From Bacillus sp. FJAT-42315 (lineage in GTDB: Bacteria; Bacillota; Bacilli; Bacillales; Domibacillaceae), in the NCBI RefSeq assembly GCF_002797375.1, contig NZ_KZ454941.1, positions 2,155,901 through 2,218,784 of the forward strand: a stretch of DNA of 62,884 nucleotides, written 5' to 3'. The notes under the pieces are model-generated. The model was not told the origin of the DNA. It ran no database searches and worked only from the letters and a program-made list of their open reading frames with translations. The position numbers and the translations under genes were made by a program. How positions within the stretch are numbered: position 1 is the first letter of the stretch; every line of letters begins with the position of its first letter. Positions 19,710 through 29,017 of this stretch are shown here, in pieces.

Positions 19710-20741
19710 CTACTTCCATAAGAACGGAGGATATTCATCTAGATCCGTTCGTAAGTATCGTGCCAGTAATAGGGCTTGAGCATGAGGGACTAATCCCCAA
19801 GAAATTTTCTCTCCTAAGTATGGATGTGTGATTTTATCTTGTTTTTTATTTTGCCAAGCGGCTAGAAACTTCTTTCTTCCTTCTTCTGTCATGATGATGG
19901 CTCCATTTTCTTTTTTGAAGAAGTCATCTTTATTCATCACTTTTTTATTGATTAAAGACAAGACAAATCGATCAGCATACACGCCTCTCAATTCTTCCAT
20001 CACATCTAAAGCTAAAGAAGCTCTTCCTGGTCGATCTCGATGCAGAAAACCTACATAAGCATCTAAACCAACACCTTCTAGTGCTGCTGCCATGTCATTG
20101 GATAATAATGTATAAGCAAAGGATAACATTGCGTTCACATTGTCTAACGGCGGCCTTCTTGAACGCAGGTGAAAATAGAAATCTTCTTTTTGTTGTAAAA
20201 TCATTTGATTAAATATTTTGTTATAACTTACAGCAGCTTGTCCTTCCCATCCGCGTAAGCTTTCCAAATCTTCACATGCTCTTACTTCTAAAATGATGGA
20301 AGAAAGCTGTTTAGACACTTCTTTAAATTGAGGGACATCTACTCGTAATGGATAATCTCTTGTCATTCTTTCAATCATCCATTTTTGATTATATACTTTA
20401 CCAACAATAAAGTTTCTAGCTATTTTTGCCGATGTTGTTTCATCCTCTGATACACGATATTGCTTTTTCCTCAAGATCACATTCCCTCTGCTTTGTCCAA
20501 TGACCCTAGCTAAAAACCTGCCATTTTTCGTTAAAAATATTAAGGAAATATTGCGATCTGCACAGTAGCCCATTAATGCCGGGCTGGCCCCTGTATAACC
20601 GAAAGAAACAACTGATTCCAAGTTATGTAGTGGCAATCTTCCTAGCTTCTCTTGTTCCTTCAGAAGAACGATATTATCTCCGTCTAATGATAAATAAACA
20701 TCTGGTTGAGTGATAAACAACGTATTCAAAAGTTTTTTCAT
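19710..20741 (-). CDS. cas1: CRISPR-associated Cas1 integrase
   Basis: A 343-residue type I-C Cas1. The metal-binding residues appear as E166 (RGWEGQAA), H234 (GFLHRDRPG) and D246 with E249/E250 (SLALDVMEELR). The N-terminal beta-rich part and the C-terminal helical part are full length. Cas1 catalyses the transesterification that joins prespacers to the leader-proximal repeat. Its start overlaps the cas4 stop by 4 bp (ATGA). An intact active site agrees with signs of recent acquisition in the array. Confidence 0.98.
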   Translation of the reverse strand: MKKLLNTLFITQPDVYLSLDGDNIVLLKEQEKLGRLPLHNLESVVSFGYTGASPALMGYCADRNISLIFLTKNGRFLARVIGQSRGNVILRKKQYRVSEDETTSAKIARNFIVGKVYNQKWMIERMTRDYPLRVDVPQFKEVSKQLSSIILEVRACEDLESLRGWEGQAAVSYNKIFNQMILQQKEDFYFHLRSRRPPLDNVNAMLSFAYTLLSNDMAAALEGVGLDAYVGFLHRDRPGRASLALDVMEELRGVYADRFVLSLINKKVMNKDDFFKKENGAIIMTEEGRKKFLAAWQNKKQDKITHPYLGEKISWGLVPHAQALLLARYLRTDLDEYPPFLWK

Positions 20742-21397
20742 TCGTTGATCTTCCCTTCAATATAGCTTTTCACCGATCGTTTATTCATTAACGCTGGTAA
20801 GCAAATGTTTTGAAGGGAGCAGCTGTTGCAGAATGCTCCTGTTTTCACTTTAGGCGTATGCTTACGCTGATAATAATCTTGCATTTCTGCAACAACAGAC
20901 TTCACTTTCTTTTTATGTTCTATTGTAATCGGAACTTCAACGCGGTGTTTAATTTCATGATAATACATGTAACCTATGTTTATTTCACAAAGCAACATTT
21001 CTTCTAAACAGAGCGCTTGGGCCGTTAATTGCAATACATCTGAATCATTCTTTTTCGGTTTTCCTCGTTTATACTCTACTGGATAAGCCGTATATTTGCC
21101 GTCAGCACCATTGATCTCCACCCCGTGCCGATCTTTGATAAACTCGACTACGTCACAAACACCAGTAATTTGAAGTTCATTAGACTTTACAGGCATTCCA
21201 CGTACAATGAGTTTCTCTCCTCTTTTCTCTCTAATAAAAGGGTCATCTGCTTTCGTATGCAGATGTTGTCCTTCAACTGTTCGAACGTTTTCTTCCCATT
21301 GCTGTTCAATGTGAATGAGCGCCCATTGCCGTCGACAAAACTGAAAATGCTGAATGCCAGATAGCATCAAATAGCCGTCTTCTTTATTGTCCATCAA
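20738..21397 (-). CDS. cas4: CRISPR-associated Cas4 exonuclease
   Basis: A 219-residue RecB-like nuclease. The four cysteines of the Fe-S cluster are visible: C21 (FQFCRRQW) and C190, C193, C199 (AFCNSCSLQNICLP). Nuclease motifs include the aspartate of GVCDVVEF, the E-x-K of YPVEYKRGKPK and Q of QLTAQALCLEE. In type I-C, Cas4 joins Cas1-Cas2 and trims prespacers at the PAM end, fixing PAM and orientation. It overlaps cas7 by 14 bp. All key residues are present. Confidence 0.97.
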   Translation of the reverse strand: MMDNKEDGYLMLSGIQHFQFCRRQWALIHIEQQWEENVRTVEGQHLHTKADDPFIREKRGEKLIVRGMPVKSNELQITGVCDVVEFIKDRHGVEINGADGKYTAYPVEYKRGKPKKNDSDVLQLTAQALCLEEMLLCEINIGYMYYHEIKHRVEVPITIEHKKKVKSVVAEMQDYYQRKHTPKVKTGAFCNSCSLQNICLPALMNKRSVKSYIEGKINE

Positions 21398-22253
21398 TTA
21401 CGTCAACTCGCAAGCCTTCTAATTCATTTAAAGTAATCGTGTAATCATCAATTGCTTTAGGCTCGTCCACTTTACTTGTAATGTTCAGTAAACGATGAAC
21501 TTTCGCAGAAGAATACTGACCTAATTTGGAGTTATGCTCCCACCAATATACTTTATTGATTTCCATACTCCCATCAGGTCTTGCGGAAGATGCATCATTT
21601 TCAAATAACGTAACGAGCGCTTGTTTAATTTTTTCCGCATCTTCATTTGTAAAGCCTGTTTTTTCTGCTAATTGGGTATTAATGCTGCCATAAAATACGT
21701 AAACGCCAAAATCGACTCGGTGCTTCATTCCCATAGTATCCGAACCTTTTTCTTTACCAGGCTCAGAATTGACGCTTTTCGTGATTTGCATACTTGTAAT
21801 ATCAATTGGATCTACACTTGTTGCTGTATGAATCGAAACTGGTCCCCTTACACCAACAGAGACCCCTGCCCCTTTACCTGCAGCTTTAAATGCAAACACT
21901 TGTCCAAAACTGCGAACGTCTAGCCATTCATGACAAGCGATCGTTGCAAATGAATCTGCAGAACTATCTTTAGATTTCAAGATTTTTTCTAATTCTGAAT
22001 TAGCTTCTGCACGCTCTCTTAAGCTTTTAAATGAATCTACCTTTCTATCATTTGATTGGACAAAAATAGATTCTCCCATATCTTGCAGACGATTTCTTAT
22101 TTTTCTTTTTAAAGCTACATCAGATATTTCGCCGTGACCGTCATAATTTTGTCGCGGACGATTTCCATTTAACGGATCTCCGTTCGGGTTCGCTTTCGTT
22201 ACAGTTAAAATAACAGCAAAATCGATTTTATGATCTAAAATAGTCATGTTCAT
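21384..22253 (-). CDS. cas7: Cas7 (Csd2-type), Cascade backbone subunit
   Basis: A 289-residue Cas7/Csd2 protein. The N-terminal motif VTKANPNGDPLNGNRPRQ is characteristic of the family and belongs to the RRM-like core. Several copies line the crRNA spacer in the type I-C surveillance complex. It starts 9 bp after the cas8c stop, with AAAAAGGGGCTATGAAC giving a good ribosome binding site. Length is normal. Confidence 0.97.
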   Translation of the reverse strand: MNMTILDHKIDFAVILTVTKANPNGDPLNGNRPRQNYDGHGEISDVALKRKIRNRLQDMGESIFVQSNDRKVDSFKSLRERAEANSELEKILKSKDSSADSFATIACHEWLDVRSFGQVFAFKAAGKGAGVSVGVRGPVSIHTATSVDPIDITSMQITKSVNSEPGKEKGSDTMGMKHRVDFGVYVFYGSINTQLAEKTGFTNEDAEKIKQALVTLFENDASSARPDGSMEINKVYWWEHNSKLGQYSSAKVHRLLNITSKVDEPKAIDDYTITLNELEGLRVDVIDGQ

Positions 22254-22262
22254 AGCCCCTTT

Positions 22263-24152
22263 TTAATTAGTCGTCTGATCTGTTGCTTCATTATTTTCTT
22301 TCTTCTGATATAACTCATGACGTTGGCTGTAAAACCCTAATAAATACTTTCCTGACAACGGCTTATTATTAAAATCCTCATAGTCCATCTTGGAAGCTAT
22401 TTCATCAATTAGCTTTGACAAATCTAATCCTTTTTTCCCTAATCTCGCTTGGTACGGTTGCAAACTATCTTGAATCGTTTTCCACGTTCGTGCCGGATGC
22501 TTAGAGAACGAATTCATGTATCGAATCGCATTACTTGCACGAGTTTCATCTGAACCTAAAGCACGTCTTTCTAATACATCTGCAACGGCTAGTAAACGTC
22601 CGAATAAGTAATCGCGGTCATTCTTTTCTGTATCTAATGCCAAATTGTACTCCTCCTTTTGATTAATTAATGCACAGGTAATGCTTAATGTCTTTTCCCA
22701 TTCCCACTTGTCCATCGATACAGGGTTAGACGCTCGATAAAAAGCACTGTTAAGAATATCTTGTGGTACCTTTCTCTCGTCGATAATGCAAGGTAGCATC
22801 CGCTCCATAAGTCCCTTCACTACTTTTTCATTTGCTCTGGGACCATATGCAGCAAAGGCGATATCTTTTGTCGCCGGAGCACCATAGAATTGAACAAATT
22901 CCCCTTGATCATTTTTGCGATAGCGATGAAGCCACACACAAGTGGAATGCCATTTCACCAATCGATCTAAATAAATCTCTTTTTCCATATTCCGATAATA
23001 TAGTACAGCTAAACGACCCGTAGTAGCAGAATCTAAAATGATAATATTGATGTTTGAACGTTGCTTTAAATCATTTCTGTAACCATCAAGCGCCTTAGCC
23101 ACTTCTCCTGCAAACTCTTGATTAGTAAACGATATCTTCTTGCTTTTCTCTGCAGTAACTGGCACAAGCGAAAAGGTATCTTCGGTTGGATCAGGCGTAT
23201 TTGTGTCATCATTTTCCCATACAAGAAACACTCGCTGGTCAACAATTTTCCCTTGACGATGAATGAGCCATTTTAGGGCATTATGGGCTTTTTGAGACAC
23301 TTCATAACTAATACTGGCTACTTCATGACTTTTATTAAAACGACCTCTAAATGTAAATCCGCTCGTATCATTCGCTGAAATTAACTTTGCCTTATCTGCT
23401 GCATTTCGGATTTTATTTGCATGCCTATCTGTACTTGGTAAGCTTTCTCCTGTTATGTAACAAAGATCTTCATCACTTAACAACTCATTATAATAACAAG
23501 TGAAAGAATCATATACGTCTTTGTCTTTCCAAATTTTCGTTAATATGTCATTAGGTGAATGCACGTTAAAACGGATAAAAGCACTTTCTTGACCGCCGCT
23601 CACTACCGAAAAGATCGCTGGTTTTTCGCTATGTAAGGCTTCGTATGTTTTCTCCCATTTATCAATTAATCGACCATTTGCATCAAGAAATAAAACCTTT
23701 TCATCCACTAGATCGTGAATTAATTGTTTCTTGCTTAAATATTTATAAATGCTTTTTATCTTGTCATGACCATATGAAGAGCTCGCCCATTCTTCTAGTT
23801 GTGCAATATAATATGTAAACGGCTCCTCTTTTTTTATTTTGCCGCCATAAGCAACAAAGTCTCCTGCTACATAACTTAATTTATCATGCAGCGGATACGG
23901 AGCTATTTTTGCCCCTGCTCGACTGGCTGATTCTTCTGTACACGGAATTAACGTACTGGCATCACTTTTATCAATAACGACCGCCGAATGAAACTCTCCA
24001 TCCTCTGTAATATTGACTTCAATATGTGCATTTTGTGTCGTATGTGAAATAGGAAGTAAAGTGAATTCCTTGTCATTGTATTTTTTTTCAATGACACCTA
24101 CGTGATCGAGGTTTGCTTCATACGTTTCATATAAATTCAATAGCCAGCTCAT
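22263..24152 (-). CDS. cas8c: Cas8c (Csd1), large subunit of type I-C Cascade
   Basis: A 629-residue Csd1/Cas8c protein, normal in length. The family motif around CYITGESLPSTDRHANKI and the N-terminal MSWLLNLYETYEANLD are seen. This subunit recognises the PAM and recruits Cas3; in I-C an internal start can also yield the small subunit Cas11c from its 3' end, which is known for other I-C systems but cannot be decided here (codons for Met exist in the last third). It abuts the cas5 stop. Confidence 0.97.
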   Translation of the reverse strand: MSWLLNLYETYEANLDHVGVIEKKYNDKEFTLLPISHTTQNAHIEVNITEDGEFHSAVVIDKSDASTLIPCTEESASRAGAKIAPYPLHDKLSYVAGDFVAYGGKIKKEEPFTYYIAQLEEWASSSYGHDKIKSIYKYLSKKQLIHDLVDEKVLFLDANGRLIDKWEKTYEALHSEKPAIFSVVSGGQESAFIRFNVHSPNDILTKIWKDKDVYDSFTCYYNELLSDEDLCYITGESLPSTDRHANKIRNAADKAKLISANDTSGFTFRGRFNKSHEVASISYEVSQKAHNALKWLIHRQGKIVDQRVFLVWENDDTNTPDPTEDTFSLVPVTAEKSKKISFTNQEFAGEVAKALDGYRNDLKQRSNINIIILDSATTGRLAVLYYRNMEKEIYLDRLVKWHSTCVWLHRYRKNDQGEFVQFYGAPATKDIAFAAYGPRANEKVVKGLMERMLPCIIDERKVPQDILNSAFYRASNPVSMDKWEWEKTLSITCALINQKEEYNLALDTEKNDRDYLFGRLLAVADVLERRALGSDETRASNAIRYMNSFSKHPARTWKTIQDSLQPYQARLGKKGLDLSKLIDEIASKMDYEDFNNKPLSGKYLLGFYSQRHELYQKKENNEATDQTTN

Positions 24153-24872
24153 TTACTCACCTCCTAACTCTAGCTTCACTTCTTCTCCCTCTACAGAATT
24201 CACGTTATTTTGATCAAAGTGCTTCATTTCCATATCTTTGATCTTGCGAATGTGCGTACATTGGTCCGGTCGGATGAATTGAATCACTCCATTTTTCATC
24301 ACTGGCGTCCATAAACGAACTTCCATTTCATTTCGACCCGTTTCATCTGGATAATTAATACCATGCACCATGGGTCCGAGATGAATTTCTCCACCATAAT
24401 TGTCATAGAATCCTTCTCCTTCACCAAATACACACGGCTCTACATAAGCTTGACATTCTCTCGCTCCGAGGAAAATATCTCTGCGGCCCCCAACTTTGAG
24501 TGAACGTTTTAATATGTTATGATGCTTGTTTTCATTACGATCAAAAGCCATATCTGGTCGATGAGGATTAAAAATAAAATGAGCTCGTACTTGGTAGTGT
24601 ACATCCCTTAAATACGTATAATTCGCTAGCGTGTTTCCTCCACCATAATCAATCGGCCGAATTCCTTTAGATTCCATCTTGATCGCATTCATCACTCGCA
24701 CTTCATCCACGATCATTAGTAAAGTAGGCTTCCAATAAATACTTTCAACAATTCCTTTTAACGCTTGATACGTGGGTACTTGGTACGATAACTTCTCTCC
24801 ACCCATTTTCGTTAGTGGATCAGTGAATAACGCATAATCACCGAAAACTTCAAATTCAATTCCGTTTCTCAT
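24153..24872 (-). CDS. cas5: Cas5c, pre-crRNA-processing endonuclease
   Basis: A 239-residue Cas5 of the I-C (Cas5d) type. Type I-C lacks Cas6, and Cas5 cuts the repeat instead. The catalytic triad described for the Bacillus halodurans enzyme, Y46, K116 and H117, is conserved at exactly these positions here (ESIYWKP and NENKHHN). It stays bound to the 5' handle of the crRNA. It starts 12 bp after cas3 ends. Confidence 0.97.
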   Translation of the reverse strand: MRNGIEFEVFGDYALFTDPLTKMGGEKLSYQVPTYQALKGIVESIYWKPTLLMIVDEVRVMNAIKMESKGIRPIDYGGGNTLANYTYLRDVHYQVRAHFIFNPHRPDMAFDRNENKHHNILKRSLKVGGRRDIFLGARECQAYVEPCVFGEGEGFYDNYGGEIHLGPMVHGINYPDETGRNEMEVRLWTPVMKNGVIQFIRPDQCTHIRKIKDMEMKHFDQNNVNSVEGEEVKLELGGE

Positions 24873-24884
24873 ACACTCACCCCC

Positions 24885-27314
24885 TTAAAATAATGTAAGC
24901 CCAGGCATACTATCATTTTCAAGATTGAGACCATACTTTTCATCATAAGCCCCTTCTTTTAACGCAAATATTTTCCCATCTAAATAACTGACAAGACCTT
25001 CATTATTAGATAATTGGTTCTTTTCATGACTGTATAGACTGATCGTATATTGCTGAGCCTTTTTTAATAACTTAGTAAGCTTTTCAATGGAGCCGTTACT
25101 GTTTAATTCTGCAATCACTTCTTTTCCCTCTCCGTAAGGGACGAGTACGGAGGTCGTTTGATCATCAATGACGCGAAAATGCTCGGCTGCTGTATGATAA
25201 CTATTGATAATAAACAACGGCAAATGCTCTTTTTCTTTACGATAATAAGCTTGAGCATAACTACTGTTTGCTTTAGAAACTGTCAATAATTCGGTCATTT
25301 CCTTTTTCAATGCCGGAATGAAATAATTCAAATCCGATTCAAATTCTGTATAGTATTCTTTAAAGTATCGTTCCATCGCTTGCGTTGATAAAATATGTCC
25401 ACCGTGATTGGTGTCATCGTGCTGAAGATCAATAAGGATTTTTTGTGATACTTGTTTCCCGACCTTGATTTCTTTTAAGCGATCAAGGTTTTCTTCCTCA
25501 TGATCGATCACATACACATTTTGAATAGCTTTTTCCCCATGGCGATTACATCTACCAGCTGCTTGTGCAATCGAATCTAATCCTGCTAAAGAGCGAATGA
25601 CACAATCAAAACTAACATCTACGCCTGCTTCAATTAATTGTGTACTAATACAAATCATTTTATTTCCTTGTTTTAAATGCTCTCTTACTTCATCTAAAAT
25701 CTCATTTCGATGGGCCGCACACATCGATGTACTTAAATGGTAAATAGGAATATCGAGTTCTTGATTGATTAATTGATCATATAAGTTTTTCACAACTGTT
25801 TTCGTATTTAAAATGACTAATACACTTTGAATATCTTCTATTTTTGATTGGATAAAATCAGCAAGCTTAGCATTATTAAAGGTTTCGTTCGTCGCCTTAT
25901 CAATCATTTTTACACGGGTAAACGCCTCGACTACCTCGCCTAAATTTTCAATCATTTCAGCATCTGTATTGATCTCTAACTTATGTTCGACAAAATCTAA
26001 TGCTGGCTGAGTTGCTGTACAAAGAACGACACTCGAATGAGCATAGCTTTTCAGAAAATTTAACGCGTGATTAAACAAGCTGACACAAGAAATCGGTACC
26101 TTTTGGACTTCATCAAAAATAATAATCGACTCACTCAAATTGTGAAGTCGTCGAATATTTCGGCTCCCTTTTGCGTAAAACACATTCAAAAATTGCACCA
26201 TCGTTGTAAAAATGATCGGAGCATCCCAATTATCTTTCGCTAGCTTCAATTTTTGTTGAACATTGATCATGCCATCTTGGTATTCATCATGATCGTCCAC
26301 ATCTTCAATGACATTAGAATGATGCTCTAAAATATTCACTTCATCTTTGAGTATGTTTCGCACTTCTTTAGCGTTCTGTTCAATAATCGTTGTAAATGGA
26401 ACAACATAAATGATTCGCTTTTTGTTATACAACTTGGCATGTTTAAGAGCATATCTTAAACTAGCTAATGTCTTGCCGCCGCCTGTTGGAATTGATAAGG
26501 TATAAATCCCTGATGGGTTTTCAGCAAATGCTTCACATTGATTAGACATCTCTGCTCTTAACAAATTAATGGGCGTATTAGCATTTTCATGTTGTTTAAA
26601 TGAATTGATTTTTTCTAGTAGCCTTTCGTAATAGATATGGAACAATTCATTAGCATCTGTTGTTGGTTCGTTGTTCGAATTCTCCTCAAATAACCTTGTA
26701 TTCGTTCGGTCAGCGTCAATTAATGCACTAAAAATAAACTTCGATAAAAACATGAACTGTTTATCATAATTTTCAGGAGATTCTTTCGCTAAAAAGGCCT
26801 GTAACTCAGCAGTGGCGTTCTCTACATATTCAAGAAATTCTTCTTCACTCATGACATGGTCAAAAAAAGCGCTCTTCGTTAAATGAAACTCCGTTAACTC
26901 TTTATCTCGCACTCTATTTAAATAGTTCGATCCTAACTCAGGATTTAAAAAATCTTGTAAATAAGCATGATGAGAAATAATCGCATTACCAACAATCTCA
27001 GCTAAAATGGCTTTATAAGGATGGATGTTCTTTCCTGTATGAAATAATTCATACAATAACTTTCCGCCAGCAGTAGAATGGTCAACACTACCTCTTTTCG
27101 GGGGAGCATCTGGGTTATTCACTGCTTCTATTATGTATTGTTTAAACTCTTGAGTATATTTTCCTAAATCATGAAGCACTCCAGCCAGTCCTGCAATATG
27201 TTGAATCCCAAGCTTTTCTCCGTAGGATTCTGCTAGTTGTTTCACTTCTAATAAATGATCCTCAACAGACTGAATTTCGTGATCACTTTCCCGAATATGA
27301 GCAATATATCCCAT
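24885..27314 (-). CDS. cas3: Cas3 helicase-nuclease
   Basis: First gene of the operon; a single polypeptide with HD nuclease (N-terminal) and SF2 helicase. With residue numbers counted from the upstream ATG at 27350: HD motif H60-D61 in VLHDLGKYTQEF, further histidines at 91 and 127-128, Walker A TGGGKT at 289-294, Walker B-type DEVQ at 413-416 and motif VI QAAGRCNRHG. Cas3 degrades DNA opened by Cascade. I chose ATG 27314 (809 residues) because AAAGGG lies 8 nt before it, whereas ATG 27350 has no such site. The upstream AT-rich 90 bp must carry the operon promoter; a TATGAT lies at about 27353-27358. Confidence 0.97.
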   Translation of the reverse strand: MGYIAHIRESDHEIQSVEDHLLEVKQLAESYGEKLGIQHIAGLAGVLHDLGKYTQEFKQYIIEAVNNPDAPPKRGSVDHSTAGGKLLYELFHTGKNIHPYKAILAEIVGNAIISHHAYLQDFLNPELGSNYLNRVRDKELTEFHLTKSAFFDHVMSEEEFLEYVENATAELQAFLAKESPENYDKQFMFLSKFIFSALIDADRTNTRLFEENSNNEPTTDANELFHIYYERLLEKINSFKQHENANTPINLLRAEMSNQCEAFAENPSGIYTLSIPTGGGKTLASLRYALKHAKLYNKKRIIYVVPFTTIIEQNAKEVRNILKDEVNILEHHSNVIEDVDDHDEYQDGMINVQQKLKLAKDNWDAPIIFTTMVQFLNVFYAKGSRNIRRLHNLSESIIIFDEVQKVPISCVSLFNHALNFLKSYAHSSVVLCTATQPALDFVEHKLEINTDAEMIENLGEVVEAFTRVKMIDKATNETFNNAKLADFIQSKIEDIQSVLVILNTKTVVKNLYDQLINQELDIPIYHLSTSMCAAHRNEILDEVREHLKQGNKMICISTQLIEAGVDVSFDCVIRSLAGLDSIAQAAGRCNRHGEKAIQNVYVIDHEEENLDRLKEIKVGKQVSQKILIDLQHDDTNHGGHILSTQAMERYFKEYYTEFESDLNYFIPALKKEMTELLTVSKANSSYAQAYYRKEKEHLPLFIINSYHTAAEHFRVIDDQTTSVLVPYGEGKEVIAELNSNGSIEKLTKLLKKAQQYTISLYSHEKNQLSNNEGLVSYLDGKIFALKEGAYDEKYGLNLENDSMPGLTLF

Positions 27315-27403
27315 CAAACCTACCCTTTCTGGTGATATTTTCATATCCATCTTATCATATTTTTACAAATAACAACCAAATATTCGACAAAATTTACAAT
27401 AAA

Positions 27404-27433
27404 TAAGAGACCAAATATTGATCTGGTCTCTTA
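27404..27433 (-). terminator. Terminator between anti-sigma gene and cas operon
   Basis: TAAGAGACCA and TGGTCTCTTA form a perfect 10-bp stem with a 10-nt loop, 4 bp past the anti-sigma stop. A moderately U-rich tail follows. It should insulate cas3 from the upstream sigma operon. Confidence 0.8.
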
Positions 27434-27437
27434 CTTA

Positions 27438-28349
27438 TTATTTCTCCGGTTTAATATAAGGGACAATTGGTGCAGTAGCTCCTACAGAGGCACCTCGAAT
27501 AAAATCTTGATTTTCTAAGGCTTTGAAATTTTGGGTTTGACCAGTCAGCATGACCCCTAAAATTTTCACTTCATCAAACTGTTTATTTTTATTTAATCTG
27601 AAAAACTCCTGGATGGCTTCATGATTACCATTTGCATCATATTGTTTAAGTGCAGCAATGAAGCTATCGTACGCTTCTTTTGGCGAATCAGATGGATCAA
27701 ATCCATAAATCGGCATGCCAGAAGGTCCCTGACTTTCATCTACAATGGGTGATGCCATATACAACCATACAATGTTCAAATTATCGGGAATTTTCGCTTG
27801 TATTTCTTGTAATGTATAAGGATGATCAAAGGAAATCGCCACTTCCGCAACGTGATTTTCCATTTGTGAAATTTCGCCTAGTTCGTTTTGTACACCATCA
27901 TGGTATTTTTTAATAGATGGATGATAAAATTTTGCGACTTTATTCTTTGTTTGTTTATCATACTCGTAGAAGTCCGTATCAGACCAATAAGACCCCGGTA
28001 TTAACTCGTTATGATCAATATCAACACTAATCCAATTATATGAACTCGTGAGTGTGCCCCATTGCACTACATAGCCATTAATGTTTTTAGAACGATTCGT
28101 CACAATATTGCCACCAAACGTAGAGGGATTACTCGTAACTTGAGAATCGATTTGAATGTTAGGTTCGGCAATCTCGTTATGTAAAAAGAGTTGTTCGTGA
28201 AGCCTTGTAGAACTTTTCCCTGCAAAGTAATTACCAGTTGTATAAAGAATCGGGATTAGTATAAGTACAACGATCGTTGAAATAATAACGATTTTCAGTA
28301 ATTGTTTTCGTTTAGCTTTTTTTAAAGCACCTTTTAACGAAGTATCCAT
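27438..28349 (-). CDS. Anti-sigma factor (membrane, Sigma_reg N/C type)
   Basis: A 303-residue protein with a basic cytoplasmic N-terminus (residues 1-18), one membrane helix (about 19-41, LKIVIISTIVVLILIPIL) and a large outer domain. The architecture and the outer-domain style match anti-sigma factors of the Sigma_reg_N/Sigma_reg_C type paired with ECF sigma factors in Bacillus. It overlaps the sigma gene by 1 bp (TAATG), the usual coupling of such pairs. The inducing signal is unknown. Confidence 0.8.
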   Translation of the reverse strand: MDTSLKGALKKAKRKQLLKIVIISTIVVLILIPILYTTGNYFAGKSSTRLHEQLFLHNEIAEPNIQIDSQVTSNPSTFGGNIVTNRSKNINGYVVQWGTLTSSYNWISVDIDHNELIPGSYWSDTDFYEYDKQTKNKVAKFYHPSIKKYHDGVQNELGEISQMENHVAEVAISFDHPYTLQEIQAKIPDNLNIVWLYMASPIVDESQGPSGMPIYGFDPSDSPKEAYDSFIAALKQYDANGNHEAIQEFFRLNKNKQFDEVKILGVMLTGQTQNFKALENQDFIRGASVGATAPIVPYIKPEK

Positions 28350-28843
28350 TAATATTCTCCTCCTATTTTTGAATGAATAGACGTACGTGCGCGATATAAT
28401 TTTTGCTTGACACTGTTTACTTTAATATCCAAAAGAGACGCAATTTCTTCATATGAAAAATCATAATAATACTTTAAAAAGAAAACTTCTTTGTAGTCCT
28501 TTTTGATGTCTTTTAATAAATAATAAATCTCATCCTTATTTAAAATGATGTCGAATTCGCGGTCTGTATGTTGTAGCTTTGAGTAAATCTCCTCGGTTAA
28601 GTAGATGTTTCGCTGCTCCTTTTTTCTCTTTAAGTCAATGTATTCATTGAGCGCAACTCTAAAAAACCACGGACGTATATTGTTCTCTGTTAGATCATCT
28701 AATAACGTGTACACTTTGTAAAAAGTATTTTGAATGATATCTTCAGCATCTTCTTTTTTGGCTCCTTTCGCTAATAATAGCTTAAACACTTCCTCTCCTA
28801 AATTGATAAGATAGGAGGCCAATATGTTTTCTTTCTTCATCAT
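28349..28843 (-). CDS. ECF RNA polymerase sigma factor
   Basis: A 164-residue sigma-70 of the extracytoplasmic function group: region 2 (about 25-75, AEDIIQNTFYKVY and RPWFFRVALNEYID) and region 4 (about 105-160, YYYDFSYEEIASLLDIKVNSVKQKLYR in two halves, a helix-turn-helix). Region 3 is absent, as expected. GGGAGG precedes tandem ATGs at 28843 and 28840; the second is better spaced. Such sigma factors are normally held by the anti-sigma protein encoded next. Target genes are unknown; the cas operon lies immediately downstream but beyond a terminator. Confidence 0.92.
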   Translation of the reverse strand: MMKKENILASYLINLGEEVFKLLLAKGAKKEDAEDIIQNTFYKVYTLLDDLTENNIRPWFFRVALNEYIDLKRKKEQRNIYLTEEIYSKLQHTDREFDIILNKDEIYYLLKDIKKDYKEVFFLKYYYDFSYEEIASLLDIKVNSVKQKLYRARTSIHSKIGGEY

Positions 28844-28971
28844 TTTTCCTCCCTATACTTATACAACGAATAAGTAACAATAAATGTATACACTTAAATG
28901 AAAAAAATTAACGATTCGCTTCCCGAGGTGAATCACTTTATTATTGCTACAAATAATAAAAAGCACCAACG

Positions 28972-29012
28972 TCAAAACCGCTCTAAAGCTTCTTCACTTT
29001 GAGCGGTTTTGA
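28972..29012 (-). terminator. Terminator after the helicase gene
   Basis: TCAAAACCGCTCTAAAG and CTTTGAGCGGTTTTGA form a long stem with a short loop just past the stop at 29018. The arms supply A and U tracts in both directions. Confidence 0.85.
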
Positions 29013-29017
29013 TTGAT

